Assembly (NCBI GenBank): GCA_028282725.1
Contig: JANQHF010000058.1
Coordinates: forward strand, 1 to 64,000
DNA from: Saprospiraceae bacterium
GTDB lineage: Bacteria; Bacteroidota; Bacteroidia; Chitinophagales; Saprospiraceae
Direction: 5' to 3'
Length of the DNA: 64,000 nucleotides
Part shown: piece by piece, positions 1 to 9,515 of the stretch
Layout: each line of letters opens with the position of its first letter
Numbering within the stretch: the first letter of the stretch is position 1
The notes under the pieces: model-generated
The model's input: the letters and a program-made list of their open reading frames with translations, nothing else
Databases searched by the model: none
Told to the model about the DNA's origin: nothing
Translations under genes and position numbers: made by a program

Positions 1-99
1 TGTCTTAAACTTGGATGTAAATTTTCTTCTTTTCATATCAGTAAGTTTTATGGCTAAAATCAAACCAAACTCACTGTCCTAATTTTCGGGGAATCTCCA
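1..99 (-). mobile_element. Truncated end of an IS3-family insertion sequence (start of OrfA)
   Basis: On the minus strand an ATG at 34-36 opens a frame, MKRRKFTSKFKT, that runs off the window edge. This basic start resembles the first residues of IS3-family OrfA helix-turn-helix proteins common in Bacteroidota. Only 12 residues are visible, so the call rests on a short motif recalled from the family. About 40 nt upstream, 73-99 holds a G/C-rich block next to an A/T block (key bases CTGTCCT and TTTCGGGG) that could be the terminal inverted repeat. The other end lies outside the window, so neither the inverted repeat nor a target duplication can be confirmed. Confidence 0.5.
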
Positions 100-291
100 C
101 TGTATAGACGAGCCCTATATCAATGAAGTAATTAAGATTTATCAAATGATCTCAAAACTAAAAAGTGATCACGAGTTTATTCAAATAGCTATTAATGAAT
201 GTAACAATCTTAAGACCATTTTCCGGGACACGAATATTAGGGCATTGATTTATTTCATTTCAACAATTTTCCATCTGTAAAGCCCGTTTTT

Positions 292-299
292 TACCTTTG
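292..299 (+). promoter_or_regulatory. Candidate Bacteroidota -7 promoter box (TACCTTTG)
   Basis: TACCTTTG fits the TAnnTTTG -7 consensus of the Bacteroidota housekeeping sigma factor. It lies only 5 nt upstream of the GTG chosen as the start of the His-rich gene, so transcription would begin at or just inside the reading frame and the mRNA would be almost leaderless. No clear -33 TTTG box is seen. The rest of 100-291 shows no gene or strong repeat. Confidence 0.35.
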
Positions 300-303
300 T
301 ATC

Positions 304-753
304 GTGCAAAATGAGAAGGTGAAAAAAGTTCTCAGCTATTTTCTGCTAGCTGTATACTTGATGCTCTTTGGTTATCAAAGCAGCGCACAATCTCATTTTG
401 ATAGTACCAGTGGAAATCATGATGACCATACGCACGATCATGGGGATCATCGAGGCCAACACCATGAACATCATTTCCACATTGGGATATTTCATTTTTT
501 TGGTCATCTCTTCGAGAGCTTCAATCAAGTCGATCAGGGCACCAGCGACCACCTTGCCGTAGGGAATGATTTCCAATTCAAAAAATCAGCTAGTTCCGAT
601 TCATTAAACTATAAATTTTGTAAAGCAGAAGAGATATTATTGGAAGAAGTAGATGCTGAATCATTAGCAGACCCACCCATCTCCCATTTATCCTTGCTTC
701 GCAATATAATCTACTCCTCCTCTCCGCTTCGCGCGCCGCCTTCCCTTGTCTAA
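304..753 (+). CDS. His-rich exported protein at the head of a metal-efflux operon
   Basis: This 149-residue protein starts with a basic stretch and a hydrophobic segment (about residues 9-28, ending SSAQ) that reads as a signal peptide, so it should reach the periplasm. Residues 38-70 are packed with His and Asp (HDDHTHDHGDH and HHEHHFHIGIFHFFGH), a likely metal-chelating region. Small exported His-rich proteins often precede CusA/CzcA-type efflux operons in Bacteroidota, which suggests a metal buffer or chaperone; that role is inferred. The GTG start is kept because it gives a complete signal peptide, while the next in-frame ATG (361) would cut it. It is followed after 67 nt by the adaptor gene. 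Confidence 0.7.
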   Translation: MQNEKVKKVLSYFLLAVYLMLFGYQSSAQSHFDSTSGNHDDHTHDHGDHRGQHHEHHFHIGIFHFFGHLFESFNQVDQGTSDHLAVGNDFQFKKSASSDSLNYKFCKAEEILLEEVDAESLADPPISHLSLLRNIIYSSSPLRAPPSLV

Positions 754-820
754 TATCATGCATAGGGACAAGTCTCGTCCCAACCTTTATTTGATTTCCT
801 AAATAAAAGATTTAGACAAA

Positions 821-2368
821 ATGAAACATTTATTGGTCTCTGCCATATGTATGGCAGGATTACTTTTTGCGATGGCAGGATGCCATATGCATTCACATGA
901 CAGCGGACACTCTTATTCCCATGGTGGTCATTCTCACGGAAGTGATGCCCAGGCAACAGGTGAACCTGAGCCATTATCCTACACATATTGGACAAAGCAA
1001 TCAGAATTGTTCGTTGAATTTCCACCTTTAGTTGTAGGCAAGGAAAGTCGCTTTGCCGTCCATTTTTCTGACATGCAAACTTTCAAGGCTATTGAGGAAG
1101 GTTATGCCAGTGTTGTTCTCTTAGACAATACTAGTGAGGTAATTGCAGATAATGTGGATGCTCCTGCTTCCCCTGGAATATTTCGTTTGAGTTTGACACC
1201 AACTCAATCAGGCACTTATGACTTATCCTTTTCATTGAACACCCCAACAACCAGGGACACTATTATTATAGAAGGTATTGAAGTCTATGCTACCCTTGAA
1301 GATGCGAAAACCGCGAATCCACCACAACCTGAAGGTGATGAAATTTCTTATTTAAAAGAACAGGCTTGGAAAGCAGATTTCGCTATTGAACAGGTACAAC
1401 GGAAATCCATCCATGATGTGATCCGTACGTCTGGTGAAATTCAACCTGTAAAAGGAGAGGATAAAGTCATTTCTGCTAAAAGCAGTGGTATTGTTTTCTT
1501 CAGGAACAAAAACTTACAGGAAGGCAGAGAAGTCAGGTCAGGTGAAGGGCTATTCACGATCAGTAGCAAAGGGTTGGTCACTGCTAACTTGGAAGAGAAG
1601 TTTCGAATAGCAAAGGTTCGTGTTCAACGTACTAAGTCAGACTTTGAACGGGCTGAAAGATTATTGGAACAGCAAATTATCGGTCAAAAGGAATTTGAAA
1701 AGCGCAAGGCAGACTTTGCAGTTGCAGAAGCTGAATTTGAAACATTGACCAATAGTTATAGTGCTGACGGACAATCCGTATCTGCGTCTATGACTGGCAT
1801 TGTTAAAAACTTAATGGTCAGTGATGGACAATTTGTTGAAGAGGGAACGCCTCTGATTAAGCTCACCAATAATCGTCGATTGTTGTTACAGGCTGAAGTT
1901 TCTCAAAAGTATTTACCCGTCCTTTCAACTATTGAGACCGCTAATTTCAAGACAGCTTATCACGATGAAGTACAATCCATAGAGGACTACAACGGAAGAC
2001 TTATTTCCTATGGGAAATTGATAGAACAGGGGCAAAACTTTATACCCATTCTTTTCGAATTGGACAATGTCCGCAATTTGATTGCCGGGTCATTCGTAGA
2101 ACTTTTCTTGCTGACTAAACCTGTTACCAATACACTGGTTATTCCCAAATCGGCTTCGATGCAGGATTATGGTTCAGACTATGTTTATGTTCAAACAGGC
2201 GGAGAAAGCTTTGAAAGAAGACAAGTCAAGTTAGGAATAGACGATGGTACGGAAGTACAGGTACTTTCTGGTCTCGAAGAAGGAGAGTGGATAGTGACGG
2301 AAGGAGCCTATCAAATTAAGATGGCTTCGATGTCTTCAGCTATCCCCGCACATGGTCATTCACATTAA
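821..2368 (+). CDS. Metal-efflux RND periplasmic adaptor (CusB/CzcB-type) with His-rich N-terminus
   Basis: This is the membrane-fusion subunit linking an inner-membrane RND pump to an outer-membrane channel. A lipobox ending LLFAMAGC places the acylated Cys at residue 21, so it is probably a lipoprotein. Residues 22-42 are His-rich. Residues about 50-165 form an extra beta-rich domain resembling FixH/YtkA-like modules attached to adaptors in Bacteroidota. The HlyD/CusB core follows: barrel-sandwich half near 205-240, a helical hairpin around 250-305, the second lipoyl half near 315-345, then beta-barrel and membrane-proximal domains. The C-terminus again ends in His residues (AHGHSH). At 515 residues it is longer than a plain adaptor because of the N-terminal addition. 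The channel gene follows after 24 nt. Confidence 0.88.
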   Translation: MKHLLVSAICMAGLLFAMAGCHMHSHDSGHSYSHGGHSHGSDAQATGEPEPLSYTYWTKQSELFVEFPPLVVGKESRFAVHFSDMQTFKAIEEGYASVVLLDNTSEVIADNVDAPASPGIFRLSLTPTQSGTYDLSFSLNTPTTRDTIIIEGIEVYATLEDAKTANPPQPEGDEISYLKEQAWKADFAIEQVQRKSIHDVIRTSGEIQPVKGEDKVISAKSSGIVFFRNKNLQEGREVRSGEGLFTISSKGLVTANLEEKFRIAKVRVQRTKSDFERAERLLEQQIIGQKEFEKRKADFAVAEAEFETLTNSYSADGQSVSASMTGIVKNLMVSDGQFVEEGTPLIKLTNNRRLLLQAEVSQKYLPVLSTIETANFKTAYHDEVQSIEDYNGRLISYGKLIEQGQNFIPILFELDNVRNLIAGSFVELFLLTKPVTNTLVIPKSASMQDYGSDYVYVQTGGESFERRQVKLGIDDGTEVQVLSGLEEGEWIVTEGAYQIKMASMSSAIPAHGHSH

Positions 2369-2392
2369 TCACTCACTTTAATTCACAAAGAA

Positions 2393-3598
2393 ATGAAACG
2401 ATTTATTTCTAAGGAATGGGTGATGTGTATAGCTATTTGCACTATGACCCTATCCGCAACCGGACAGAGTAAAGCGATCAGTCTGGATGTTGCCATTGGC
2501 ATTGCCCGAGAAAACTACGCAGGCCTTGAACGTGATCGCCTCATGATCGAGCAGTACAATAAACTGGCTAATTCCGGAATACCTCAACAACCCACTCAAT
2601 TGTACTTTTCGAGTGAAGAATTTGGTTCGAATGGACAATCTGGAGTTCATGCTCTGAATGTCTTTCAGAATTTCTATTTGCCCAAAGTCTCTGATACGCA
2701 GCGCAAGTATTTTGAACAGGAAGCAAATGTAGCCGAGAAACAATTACGTCTTACAGATTGGGAGTTAAAAAGGCAAGTTGCACAGGCTTTTTATCAATTG
2801 CAATATGCCCAAGAGGCAGTGGCTTTAGTTGCTGAAAATGTCTCCCTATATGATGATTTTCTTGAGATAACTACCACACAGATGGAAACTGGTGAAACAG
2901 GAAGGCTACCACAAATGGCTGCCCGGTCTAAATTAGGGCAGGCTCAGTTAGAACAGGAACATGCCAACGAGGCCTATCAAATTGCGATGACATTGTTTAA
3001 TCAATGGTTGCAATCTGATTCAGTATATGTTACAGAAGGAAGTCTAGCATTGTCGACTTTATTGCTTGTTGATTCATTGCAATCTGATAATCCACATTTA
3101 CAGATTATCCAGGCGCAAAAGGATTTGGCATTATCTAAAATCGAAATACAAAAGGCGCAACTATTACCGCAGATCAATTCGGGATTGAAGCTGCAAAATG
3201 CTTTCGGCAATTTTCCACTTTTCGGTTTTCAAATTGGTGTTAATGTTCCTCTATTCAAAAAGGGTTATGAAGGGAGAATTGAAGCAACAGAGATTGAGGT
3301 TCTCGCCCAAGATGCAGCTTTGAGAACGGAGCAGCACCAGTTGCAGCGAACCATCAGCGAATTGCAGAACCGAATTGAACATCAAAGGCACATTTTGGAG
3401 TACCTGCAACAGGATTTAACGCCCTTAGTGGATGAACAAAGTACTGTGAATCTCGAAGCCTATCGAGAAGGTGAAATTGGCTATCTGGAGTACCTGGATA
3501 GTTTAGAGCAGGTGGTACAAATAAAGCAACAAGTTTTAGAAGCCTTGTACAAATTCCATGTTTTGAAAGTAGAATTGGAATACCGGGTTGGGCGGTAG
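2393..3598 (+). CDS. TolC-family outer-membrane efflux channel (CusC/CzcC-type)
   Basis: At 401 residues this is the outer-membrane factor of the tripartite pump. It has a signal peptide (basic start, hydrophobic residues 9-22, Ala/Gly near 23-24). The rest is the long helical repeat pattern of the outer efflux protein family, with coiled-coil segments near 95-200 and 285-395 and the usual Q/E/L-rich heptads. It lies between adaptor and pump (24 and 31 nt spacers), so the three genes are almost certainly co-transcribed. Short members of about 400 residues are typical of the metal-efflux branch. The transported ion cannot be read from this subunit. Confidence 0.85.
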   Translation: MKRFISKEWVMCIAICTMTLSATGQSKAISLDVAIGIARENYAGLERDRLMIEQYNKLANSGIPQQPTQLYFSSEEFGSNGQSGVHALNVFQNFYLPKVSDTQRKYFEQEANVAEKQLRLTDWELKRQVAQAFYQLQYAQEAVALVAENVSLYDDFLEITTTQMETGETGRLPQMAARSKLGQAQLEQEHANEAYQIAMTLFNQWLQSDSVYVTEGSLALSTLLLVDSLQSDNPHLQIIQAQKDLALSKIEIQKAQLLPQINSGLKLQNAFGNFPLFGFQIGVNVPLFKKGYEGRIEATEIEVLAQDAALRTEQHQLQRTISELQNRIEHQRHILEYLQQDLTPLVDEQSTVNLEAYREGEIGYLEYLDSLEQVVQIKQQVLEALYKFHVLKVELEYRVGR

Positions 3599-3629
3599 CC
3601 TTCGGAATTTGTAGTCAAAATAAAAATCA

Positions 3630-6600
3630 ATGTTGAATCGAATCATAAATTTTTCATTGCAGAATCGCCTGATTGTATTGGCGGCGTTTGCATCTATAAT
3701 GTTTACTGGAATCTATATCGCATCCGAAATGGATGTAGATGTATTTCCAGACTTGACCGCACCCACCGTTACTGTGCTGACCGAGGCACATGGAATGTCA
3801 ACGGAGGAAGTAGAAAAACTGGTCAGCTTCCCCATTGAATCGGCTCTTAACGGCGCACCTAATATGCGCAGAATCCGCTCATCTTCGGCAATGGGTATAT
3901 CAATTGTCTGGGCTGAGTTTGAATGGGATACGGACATTTACAAAGTCCGTCAGATCGTTGCAGAAAAATTGGCAACAATTGAAGGGAAACTTCCTGAGGG
4001 TGTTGAAAGCCCCATGCTTGCCCCAATATCTTCCATTATGGGAGAAATTATGTTAATGAGTTTGACTTCTGACAGTCTGCCACCTATCGAACTTAGGGCT
4101 ATAGCCGATTGGAATTTGAGACCTCAACTTTTAGCTATTGGTGGAGTAGCACAAGTAATGGTCATTGGTGGCGATTATAAGGAATATCAAGTGTTGGCTT
4201 CACCAGAACGAATGAAATATTTTGATGTGTCATTGAACGAATTGGAAAAAGCAGTCGCTGCATCTACGGAGAATGCATCAGGCGGTTTTATCAATCAATA
4301 TGGCATTCAATTCTCAATTCATGGAGAAGGCAGAACAAATTCAGTCGACCAGATTGGTTTGGCCCTAATTAAGAGTAAGGGAAGAACACCTGTCAGGATA
4401 GAAGATGTAGCAGAGGTCAGAATAGGTGCTGCACCAAAAATCGGAGATGCTGCGGTAAAAGGGAAGCCTTCGGTTATCCTCACGTTGATGAAGCAGCCCA
4501 ATGCCAATACTTTAAAACTCACGGAGCGCATTGACGAAACCATGTCTGCGGTGCAAAAACAGTTGCCTGAGACGGTGGAATTGAATACCCATATTTTCAG
4601 GCAATCTAATTTTATTCAAGCATCCATTGACAACCTGCAAAGAACGTTGCTTGAAGGCGCTTTATTTGTGAGTATCATATTGTTTTTGTTCTTATTGAAT
4701 TGGAGGACAACCGTTATTTCATTAATAGCTATTCCCGTTTCACTTTTGGTGACCATCATCTTTTTAAAACTCTTTGGTTTTACAATCAATACGATGAGTT
4801 TGGGCGGGATGGCAATTGCCATAGGTGCATTGGTAGATGATGCCATTATTGATGTAGAGAATATTTTTAAAAGACTTCGGGAAAATACCCTTCGCCCTAT
4901 AACTGAAAAACAGTCCACTTTACAAATCATCTATGATGCTTCCAGTGAAATCAGAAATTCCATCCTGATTGCTACACTAATAATCATTGCTGCGTTTACC
5001 CCACTATTTTTCCTTAGTGGAATGGAAGGGCGTTTGTTGCAGCCATTAGGTATTTCATTTATCGTAGCCATTTTTACCTCTCTTTTGGTAGCGGTTACAT
5101 TGACTCCAGTCTTAAGCAGCTACTTGTTGACCAATGAAGGTCAATTGAAGCAGCAGGCAAAAGGAGGTTGGGTGGAAAGAACAGTTGCTTCGGGCTATAG
5201 AAAAGCTTTGAAGTTGATTCTAAAAATTCCCCGGTTAGCCATTTTGACCGCCTTTATTTTATTTGCAGCATCTGTATGGCTAATAACGGGCTTAGGACGT
5301 AGTTTTTTGCCTGAATTTAATGAAGGTTCTTTGGTAATCAGCGTAGTCACCCCTCCTGGCACATCGTTGGAAGAGTCGAATAAAACAAGCAAGCTGGTAG
5401 AAGAAATTATGCTCGAAATCCCAGAGGTCGATCAGACCTCCCGTAGGACAGGGCGAGCCGAGTTGGATGAACACGCCCAGGGAGTAAATGCTTCGGAAGT
5501 GGATGTTCCATTCGCTCTAACTGACCGCTCGGAAGAAGAGTTTATTAAGGATGTAAGAAATAAGTTGACCGCCGTGGCAGGGGCAAATATTACCATTGGA
5601 CAGCCTATTGCCCACCGCATAGATCACATGCTTTCAGGAACAAGAGCCAATATAGCCATCAAGATTTTTGGACCGGATTTGAATCAGTTATTCACTATTG
5701 GAAACCGGGTTAAACGACAAATAGAAGACATTCCTGGTTTAGCTGATTTAAATGTTGAACAACAAATTGAAGTACAACAACTCCGAATCATCCCTAATAG
5801 AGTCATGCTTGCCAAATATGGCATTCGATTAGGCGATTTCATGGACTTCATAAATGTTGCGTTTGCTGGAGAAAAGTTAGGGCAAGTTTTTGAAGGACAA
5901 CGAAGTTTCGATTTAGTCCTTCGCTACAGCGAACAGAATAGAAACACGGCTGAGGCGATTAGAAACACCTTGATTGATGCTGCTGACGGACAGAAAATCC
6001 CATTGCATTATATCGCTGATGTAGTCGTTTCAGGAAACCCGTATTCCGTAGAACGGGAAAATGTACAACGCAAAATAGTTGTTTCTGCAAATGTGGCTGG
6101 GCGCGACCTAAGAAGTGTGGTTAATGATATTCAATTGTCTGTTGATGAGAACATCAGCCTTCCGGAGAATTATCGAATTGAATACGGGGGACAATTTGAA
6201 AGTGAAGAAAGAGCAACTCGTTTGTTACTAATCACCTCACTTGGCGCAATTGTTTTGATTTTCTTTTTGCTTTATATGGAGTTCAACAATCTGTCTTTAG
6301 CAAGTATTGTTTTACTCAATCTGCCTTTAGCATTGATAGGCGGAGTTTTTATCGTGTATTTCACATCAGGCATTATATCTATTGCATCCACTATTGGCTT
6401 CATCAGTTTGTTTGGTATTGCTGCCAGAAATGGGATTTTGCTGGTGAGTCGTTACCAGGTATTACAAGAAAAAGGTAAGAATCTTCAAACAACTATAATT
6501 GAGGGTTCGCTCGACCGACTCAATCCTATATTAATGACAGCACTTACAACAGGTTTGGCTTTGATTCCTTTGGCCCTGGCTGCGGGAGAGGCAGGTAATG

Positions 6601-6710
6601 AAATTCAAAGTCCGATGGCAGTTGTTATTCTGGGAGGATTGATTAGTTCGACGTTTTTAAACTTAGCTGTGATACCAGCGATTTTTCAACTCAAAAACCA
6701 AGCAGCTTGA
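3630..6710 (+). CDS. Heavy-metal efflux RND pump (CusA/CzcA family)
   Basis: This 1026-residue inner-membrane proton/metal antiporter exports metal ions through the adaptor and channel encoded just upstream. It has the RND layout: TM1 near residues 12-30, a large periplasmic loop to about 335, TM2-6 with the conserved GALVDDAIIDVEN in TM4 (near 395-410), a second periplasmic loop about 560-865, and a final membrane block ending near 1020. The acidic residues in GALVDDAIIDVEN form the expected proton-relay region. Its length matches the HME family. I cannot separate Cu/Ag from Zn/Co/Cd/Ni specificity by eye. No sensor kinase or metal regulator gene is visible nearby. Confidence 0.92.
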   Translation: MLNRIINFSLQNRLIVLAAFASIMFTGIYIASEMDVDVFPDLTAPTVTVLTEAHGMSTEEVEKLVSFPIESALNGAPNMRRIRSSSAMGISIVWAEFEWDTDIYKVRQIVAEKLATIEGKLPEGVESPMLAPISSIMGEIMLMSLTSDSLPPIELRAIADWNLRPQLLAIGGVAQVMVIGGDYKEYQVLASPERMKYFDVSLNELEKAVAASTENASGGFINQYGIQFSIHGEGRTNSVDQIGLALIKSKGRTPVRIEDVAEVRIGAAPKIGDAAVKGKPSVILTLMKQPNANTLKLTERIDETMSAVQKQLPETVELNTHIFRQSNFIQASIDNLQRTLLEGALFVSIILFLFLLNWRTTVISLIAIPVSLLVTIIFLKLFGFTINTMSLGGMAIAIGALVDDAIIDVENIFKRLRENTLRPITEKQSTLQIIYDASSEIRNSILIATLIIIAAFTPLFFLSGMEGRLLQPLGISFIVAIFTSLLVAVTLTPVLSSYLLTNEGQLKQQAKGGWVERTVASGYRKALKLILKIPRLAILTAFILFAASVWLITGLGRSFLPEFNEGSLVISVVTPPGTSLEESNKTSKLVEEIMLEIPEVDQTSRRTGRAELDEHAQGVNASEVDVPFALTDRSEEEFIKDVRNKLTAVAGANITIGQPIAHRIDHMLSGTRANIAIKIFGPDLNQLFTIGNRVKRQIEDIPGLADLNVEQQIEVQQLRIIPNRVMLAKYGIRLGDFMDFINVAFAGEKLGQVFEGQRSFDLVLRYSEQNRNTAEAIRNTLIDAADGQKIPLHYIADVVVSGNPYSVERENVQRKIVVSANVAGRDLRSVVNDIQLSVDENISLPENYRIEYGGQFESEERATRLLLITSLGAIVLIFFLLYMEFNNLSLASIVLLNLPLALIGGVFIVYFTSGIISIASTIGFISLFGIAARNGILLVSRYQVLQEKGKNLQTTIIEGSLDRLNPILMTALTTGLALIPLALAAGEAGNEIQSPMAVVILGGLISSTFLNLAVIPAIFQLKNQAA

Positions 6711-6713
6711 TCT

Positions 6714-7337
6714 ATGGACAGTATTTCACAAGCAGCATTAGGAGCGGCTATCGGAGAAGTAGTTATGGGAAAGGGAATTGGAAACAAAGGAGCAACTATA
6801 GGTGCAGTCATTGCGACAGTACCGGATCTTGATATGATACTATATCTCTTCTATGACTCTTATGACATGATGAGTATTCATAGAGGGTCTAGTCATTCCT
6901 TTCTGTTTAGTCTACTTGGTGGGCTCTTAATAGCATATATCTTGCAAAGGGTGAAATGGACGAGGGAAACCGAGTTTTCGAGGCTTTGGATATTCACACT
7001 TCTGGTCTTGTTGACACATATATTACTCGATGCCTTTACCTCTTATGGCACTCAATTATTCCTGTCTTTTTTAGATGTAAGAACAGGGTTTGACAGCACT
7101 AATGTGGTTGATCCTGTATATACATTACCCTTGATCATAGGAGTTTCTCTTACCTTATGGTTTGCCAAAGATTTTTATACGGTTGAAAAAGCTGGAGATA
7201 AAATTCGTCTATATAACCTCCAGGTAGATATGAGTGGCATTGTAAATAGTGAAACAGTTAGGGCTCCTACCAAAGGATACTTTGTGTTAGAACAATATGA
7301 TAATTCAGACTTTCAATTATCGTCTGGCAGTCACTAA
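6714..7337 (+). CDS. YdjM/DUF457-like inner-membrane metal-dependent hydrolase, internally shortened
   Basis: The N-terminal 145 residues match the YdjM-type family: MDSISQAALGAAIGE, the Asp-rich VPDLDM, RGSSHSFLFS and LLTHILLDAFTSYGTQ motifs, and three or four membrane helices. From memory, family members in Bacteroidota are about 330 residues and carry a further helix and a soluble region before a conserved tail with FYTVEK. Here that tail (WFAKDFYTVEK and onward) follows directly after the helix VYTLPLIIGVSLTL. This suggests an in-frame loss of roughly 120 residues near nt 7145-7165. The tail is still open. It starts 3 nt after the pump stop, so it is probably transcribed with the efflux operon; a link to metal export is not shown. 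Confidence 0.7.
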   Translation: MDSISQAALGAAIGEVVMGKGIGNKGATIGAVIATVPDLDMILYLFYDSYDMMSIHRGSSHSFLFSLLGGLLIAYILQRVKWTRETEFSRLWIFTLLVLLTHILLDAFTSYGTQLFLSFLDVRTGFDSTNVVDPVYTLPLIIGVSLTLWFAKDFYTVEKAGDKIRLYNLQVDMSGIVNSETVRAPTKGYFVLEQYDNSDFQLSSGSH

Positions 7338-7346
7338 GTTATTCAT

Positions 7347-7380
7347 ATGAAATTCTCGCTTCTCAGGGAACGAATTTCAT
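7347..7380. terminator. Inverted repeat downstream of the efflux operon
   Basis: ATGAAATTC at 7347-7355 is repeated in inverted form as GAATTTCAT at 7372-7380, giving a 9-bp stem with a 16-nt loop. It sits just after the last plus-strand gene and before a convergent gene, where a terminator is expected. No T-run follows, so intrinsic termination is uncertain. The rest of 7338-7559 shows nothing else clear. Confidence 0.35.
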
Positions 7381-7559
7381 TTAATCATCAGAAAACACTC
7401 GAGATGTCCCAATAACACGTTTTAATTTGGAATCTGAGGGTAACTATTGATTTCGGAACAAGTAATGAAGAATTTTTTGATTCTATCTAGATATTTACTG
7501 GATAGAAGTGATCCTTCAATGAAGGATTGGAATTAATTGGCATCGAGTATATCTAATTA

Positions 7560-9110
7560 TCAATGAAACACTACATGAATCATAATCAATGAAGCCAAAA
7601 GAATCCATCCGAACCTCCCGGTCGATACACCTGATCCTTTGAAAAGTGAAGCAGGACTGCAGGTCTTTACCGGCCAACTTAATAAGGCGAGCATTGCCAG
7701 TCCTGAGATAATTACCCAAAAGGCGCGCATAAAGTAATTCATATCCGGGAATATCCACAAAATTAAAAACTGAAAGGGAACGGTAACTATAAATGCAAGA
7801 AGGGCACCTCTGTGAGACGGACGAATAAAGATGACGGCACCTACGATCAATACGACGATACCGCAATTGACAAAATATCTCAGTTGATTCAGTGTATGGG
7901 TAAAGGCAGTTTCGGAATTGTTGAATTTTATAAAGAGTAGCACAAGGCCCATGGTGATGCCTGTAAATAAGGTGACCAGAATAGTCTTTCTGCCGGTCCC
8001 GACTACCTGTACTTCTGATGCCTGGGGATTGATATATACTTTGTAGATATCGATCGACCAAAGAGTTGCAAGCGAATTAAATGTTGAGTCGACCGTACTC
8101 ATCAAAGAAGCAAATAAGGCACATAGAATGATCCCTTTGATTCCAATCGGCAGGTAGGTCGAGACAAGATAAGGAAATGCCATATCCGGGTCAGGCAAAC
8201 CTCCCTGATCTTTGAGGATGCCATACAGTGCTATCCCGGGAACGATGATGATCAAAGCCATCACATATTTCATCAGACCTCCCACCATGAGACCGACCTG
8301 GGCATGTTTGAGAGATTTTGCCGCCAGAGATCTTTGCATTACAGTCTGATTGGCACACCAATAGTTGATATTCAGGAAAAAGAGACCAAATATGTGAATC
8401 CACGGCAAAGTTTCATGATCTGCCGGCAGGTGGAGATGCATGAGTTCGGGAGTCTTTGTGTATAATTTGCCCCATCCTCCAAGATGGTGAATGGCGACAA
8501 ATAAAACGACGAAACCACCAACCAGTAAAATTGAGAATTGAATAATATCTGTCCTGACAACAGCGCCCAATCCTCCCAGGTAGGTATAAATAGCCGAGAA
8601 TATGCCGAGTCCAATGATCAAGATACCTACGCGTATCAACTTGTCTTCGTGCAATACATTCAGGTATTCTTCAAAAACCAGTTCTGCTGCATAGGCTCCC
8701 CAAAAAAGGGCAGCACCCAGTGTGATCGTAGAGAAGAGGGCAATGTTGGCAATGGTGTAGGCCAAACCCACTTTTTCTCCCAGTCTTTTTTTAATGAATT
8801 GTGTAATGGTAATGACCCGATCTTTCAAATAGAGCGGAACGAAAACAAAAGTTGCCAACAAAATTCCCTGGACAGCATTGATTTCCAGGTTGGCCTGGGC
8901 GAGCCCAAACAAATAGGCAGAACCCATCATGCCCAAAAATTGATAACCCTGGATATTGGTTGCAATCGTAGACAGGGCAATAGATGGCCACTTCAAATTG
9001 CGATTGCTCAGGAAATAGCTGTCGGCTGACTTCACTTGTTTCGAACGTCCGCTTAGGGCTGTAATCATGATGACTGCGAAGTAGCCGATGACGATAAGCA
9101 CATCAATCAT
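7560..9110 (-). CDS. Sodium:solute symporter (SSS family)
   Basis: This 516-residue integral membrane protein has about 13 predicted helices and the SSS fold. Visible family features are the N-terminal SADSYFLSNRNLKWPSIALS region after TM1, the TNIQGYQF loop, and the NINYWCANQTVMQRSLAAKS segment in the middle. SGLT/SSS proteins couple uptake of sugars, myo-inositol, amino acids or similar solutes to sodium; this sequence is closest in feel to the sugar-type branch, but the substrate is not readable. The start ATG is only 21 nt from the divergent kinase gene, so both promoters must overlap. It converges with the gene to its left. Confidence 0.88.
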   Translation of the reverse strand: MIDVLIVIGYFAVIMITALSGRSKQVKSADSYFLSNRNLKWPSIALSTIATNIQGYQFLGMMGSAYLFGLAQANLEINAVQGILLATFVFVPLYLKDRVITITQFIKKRLGEKVGLAYTIANIALFSTITLGAALFWGAYAAELVFEEYLNVLHEDKLIRVGILIIGLGIFSAIYTYLGGLGAVVRTDIIQFSILLVGGFVVLFVAIHHLGGWGKLYTKTPELMHLHLPADHETLPWIHIFGLFFLNINYWCANQTVMQRSLAAKSLKHAQVGLMVGGLMKYVMALIIIVPGIALYGILKDQGGLPDPDMAFPYLVSTYLPIGIKGIILCALFASLMSTVDSTFNSLATLWSIDIYKVYINPQASEVQVVGTGRKTILVTLFTGITMGLVLLFIKFNNSETAFTHTLNQLRYFVNCGIVVLIVGAVIFIRPSHRGALLAFIVTVPFQFLILWIFPDMNYFMRAFWVIISGLAMLALLSWPVKTCSPASLFKGSGVSTGRFGWILLASLIMIHVVFH

Positions 9111-9131
9111 AGATGGCCAAGATATTTACAA

Positions 9132-9515
9132 ATGGATGAAGAATTGCTACATTTCAGAATGATTGTAAAATTCATCAAAAGCCTAGGATTTGCAATTTCA
9201 GGATTGAAATTTGCCTTGATCACAGAGTCAAATTTGAAAATTCAAACAGCAATTGGAGTGCTCGTGATAATGCTTGGAATCTATGTAGGATTGGAACGTT
9301 GGGAATGGTCAATAATCTTCATCTGTACGGCTTTTGTGCTCGTCTGTGAGTTGATCAATACCGCACTTGAAAATTTGTGTGATCATGTTACAGCAAAACC
9401 CGATCGTCAAATTAAAATTGTCAAAGATGTCTCTGCAGCTGCTGTCCTGCTGGCCTCTATTTCAGCGGCAATCACAGGACTGATCATTTTTCTTCCATAC
9501 TTGTCCAGGTTGTGA
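9132..9515 (+). CDS. Diacylglycerol/undecaprenol kinase family protein
   Basis: At 127 residues, this is a small three-helix membrane kinase. The DgkA-type signature is present: ELINTALENLCD (about residues 77-88, with the catalytic/metal-binding Glu) and KDVSAAAVLLAS (about 99-110). Gram-negative DgkA phosphorylates diacylglycerol, while related proteins phosphorylate undecaprenol; the sequence does not decide which. An ATG at residue 9 (MIVKFIKS) is an alternative start, since most relatives begin shortly before this point. It is transcribed divergently from the symporter. Confidence 0.85.
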   Translation: MDEELLHFRMIVKFIKSLGFAISGLKFALITESNLKIQTAIGVLVIMLGIYVGLERWEWSIIFICTAFVLVCELINTALENLCDHVTAKPDRQIKIVKDVSAAAVLLASISAAITGLIIFLPYLSRL

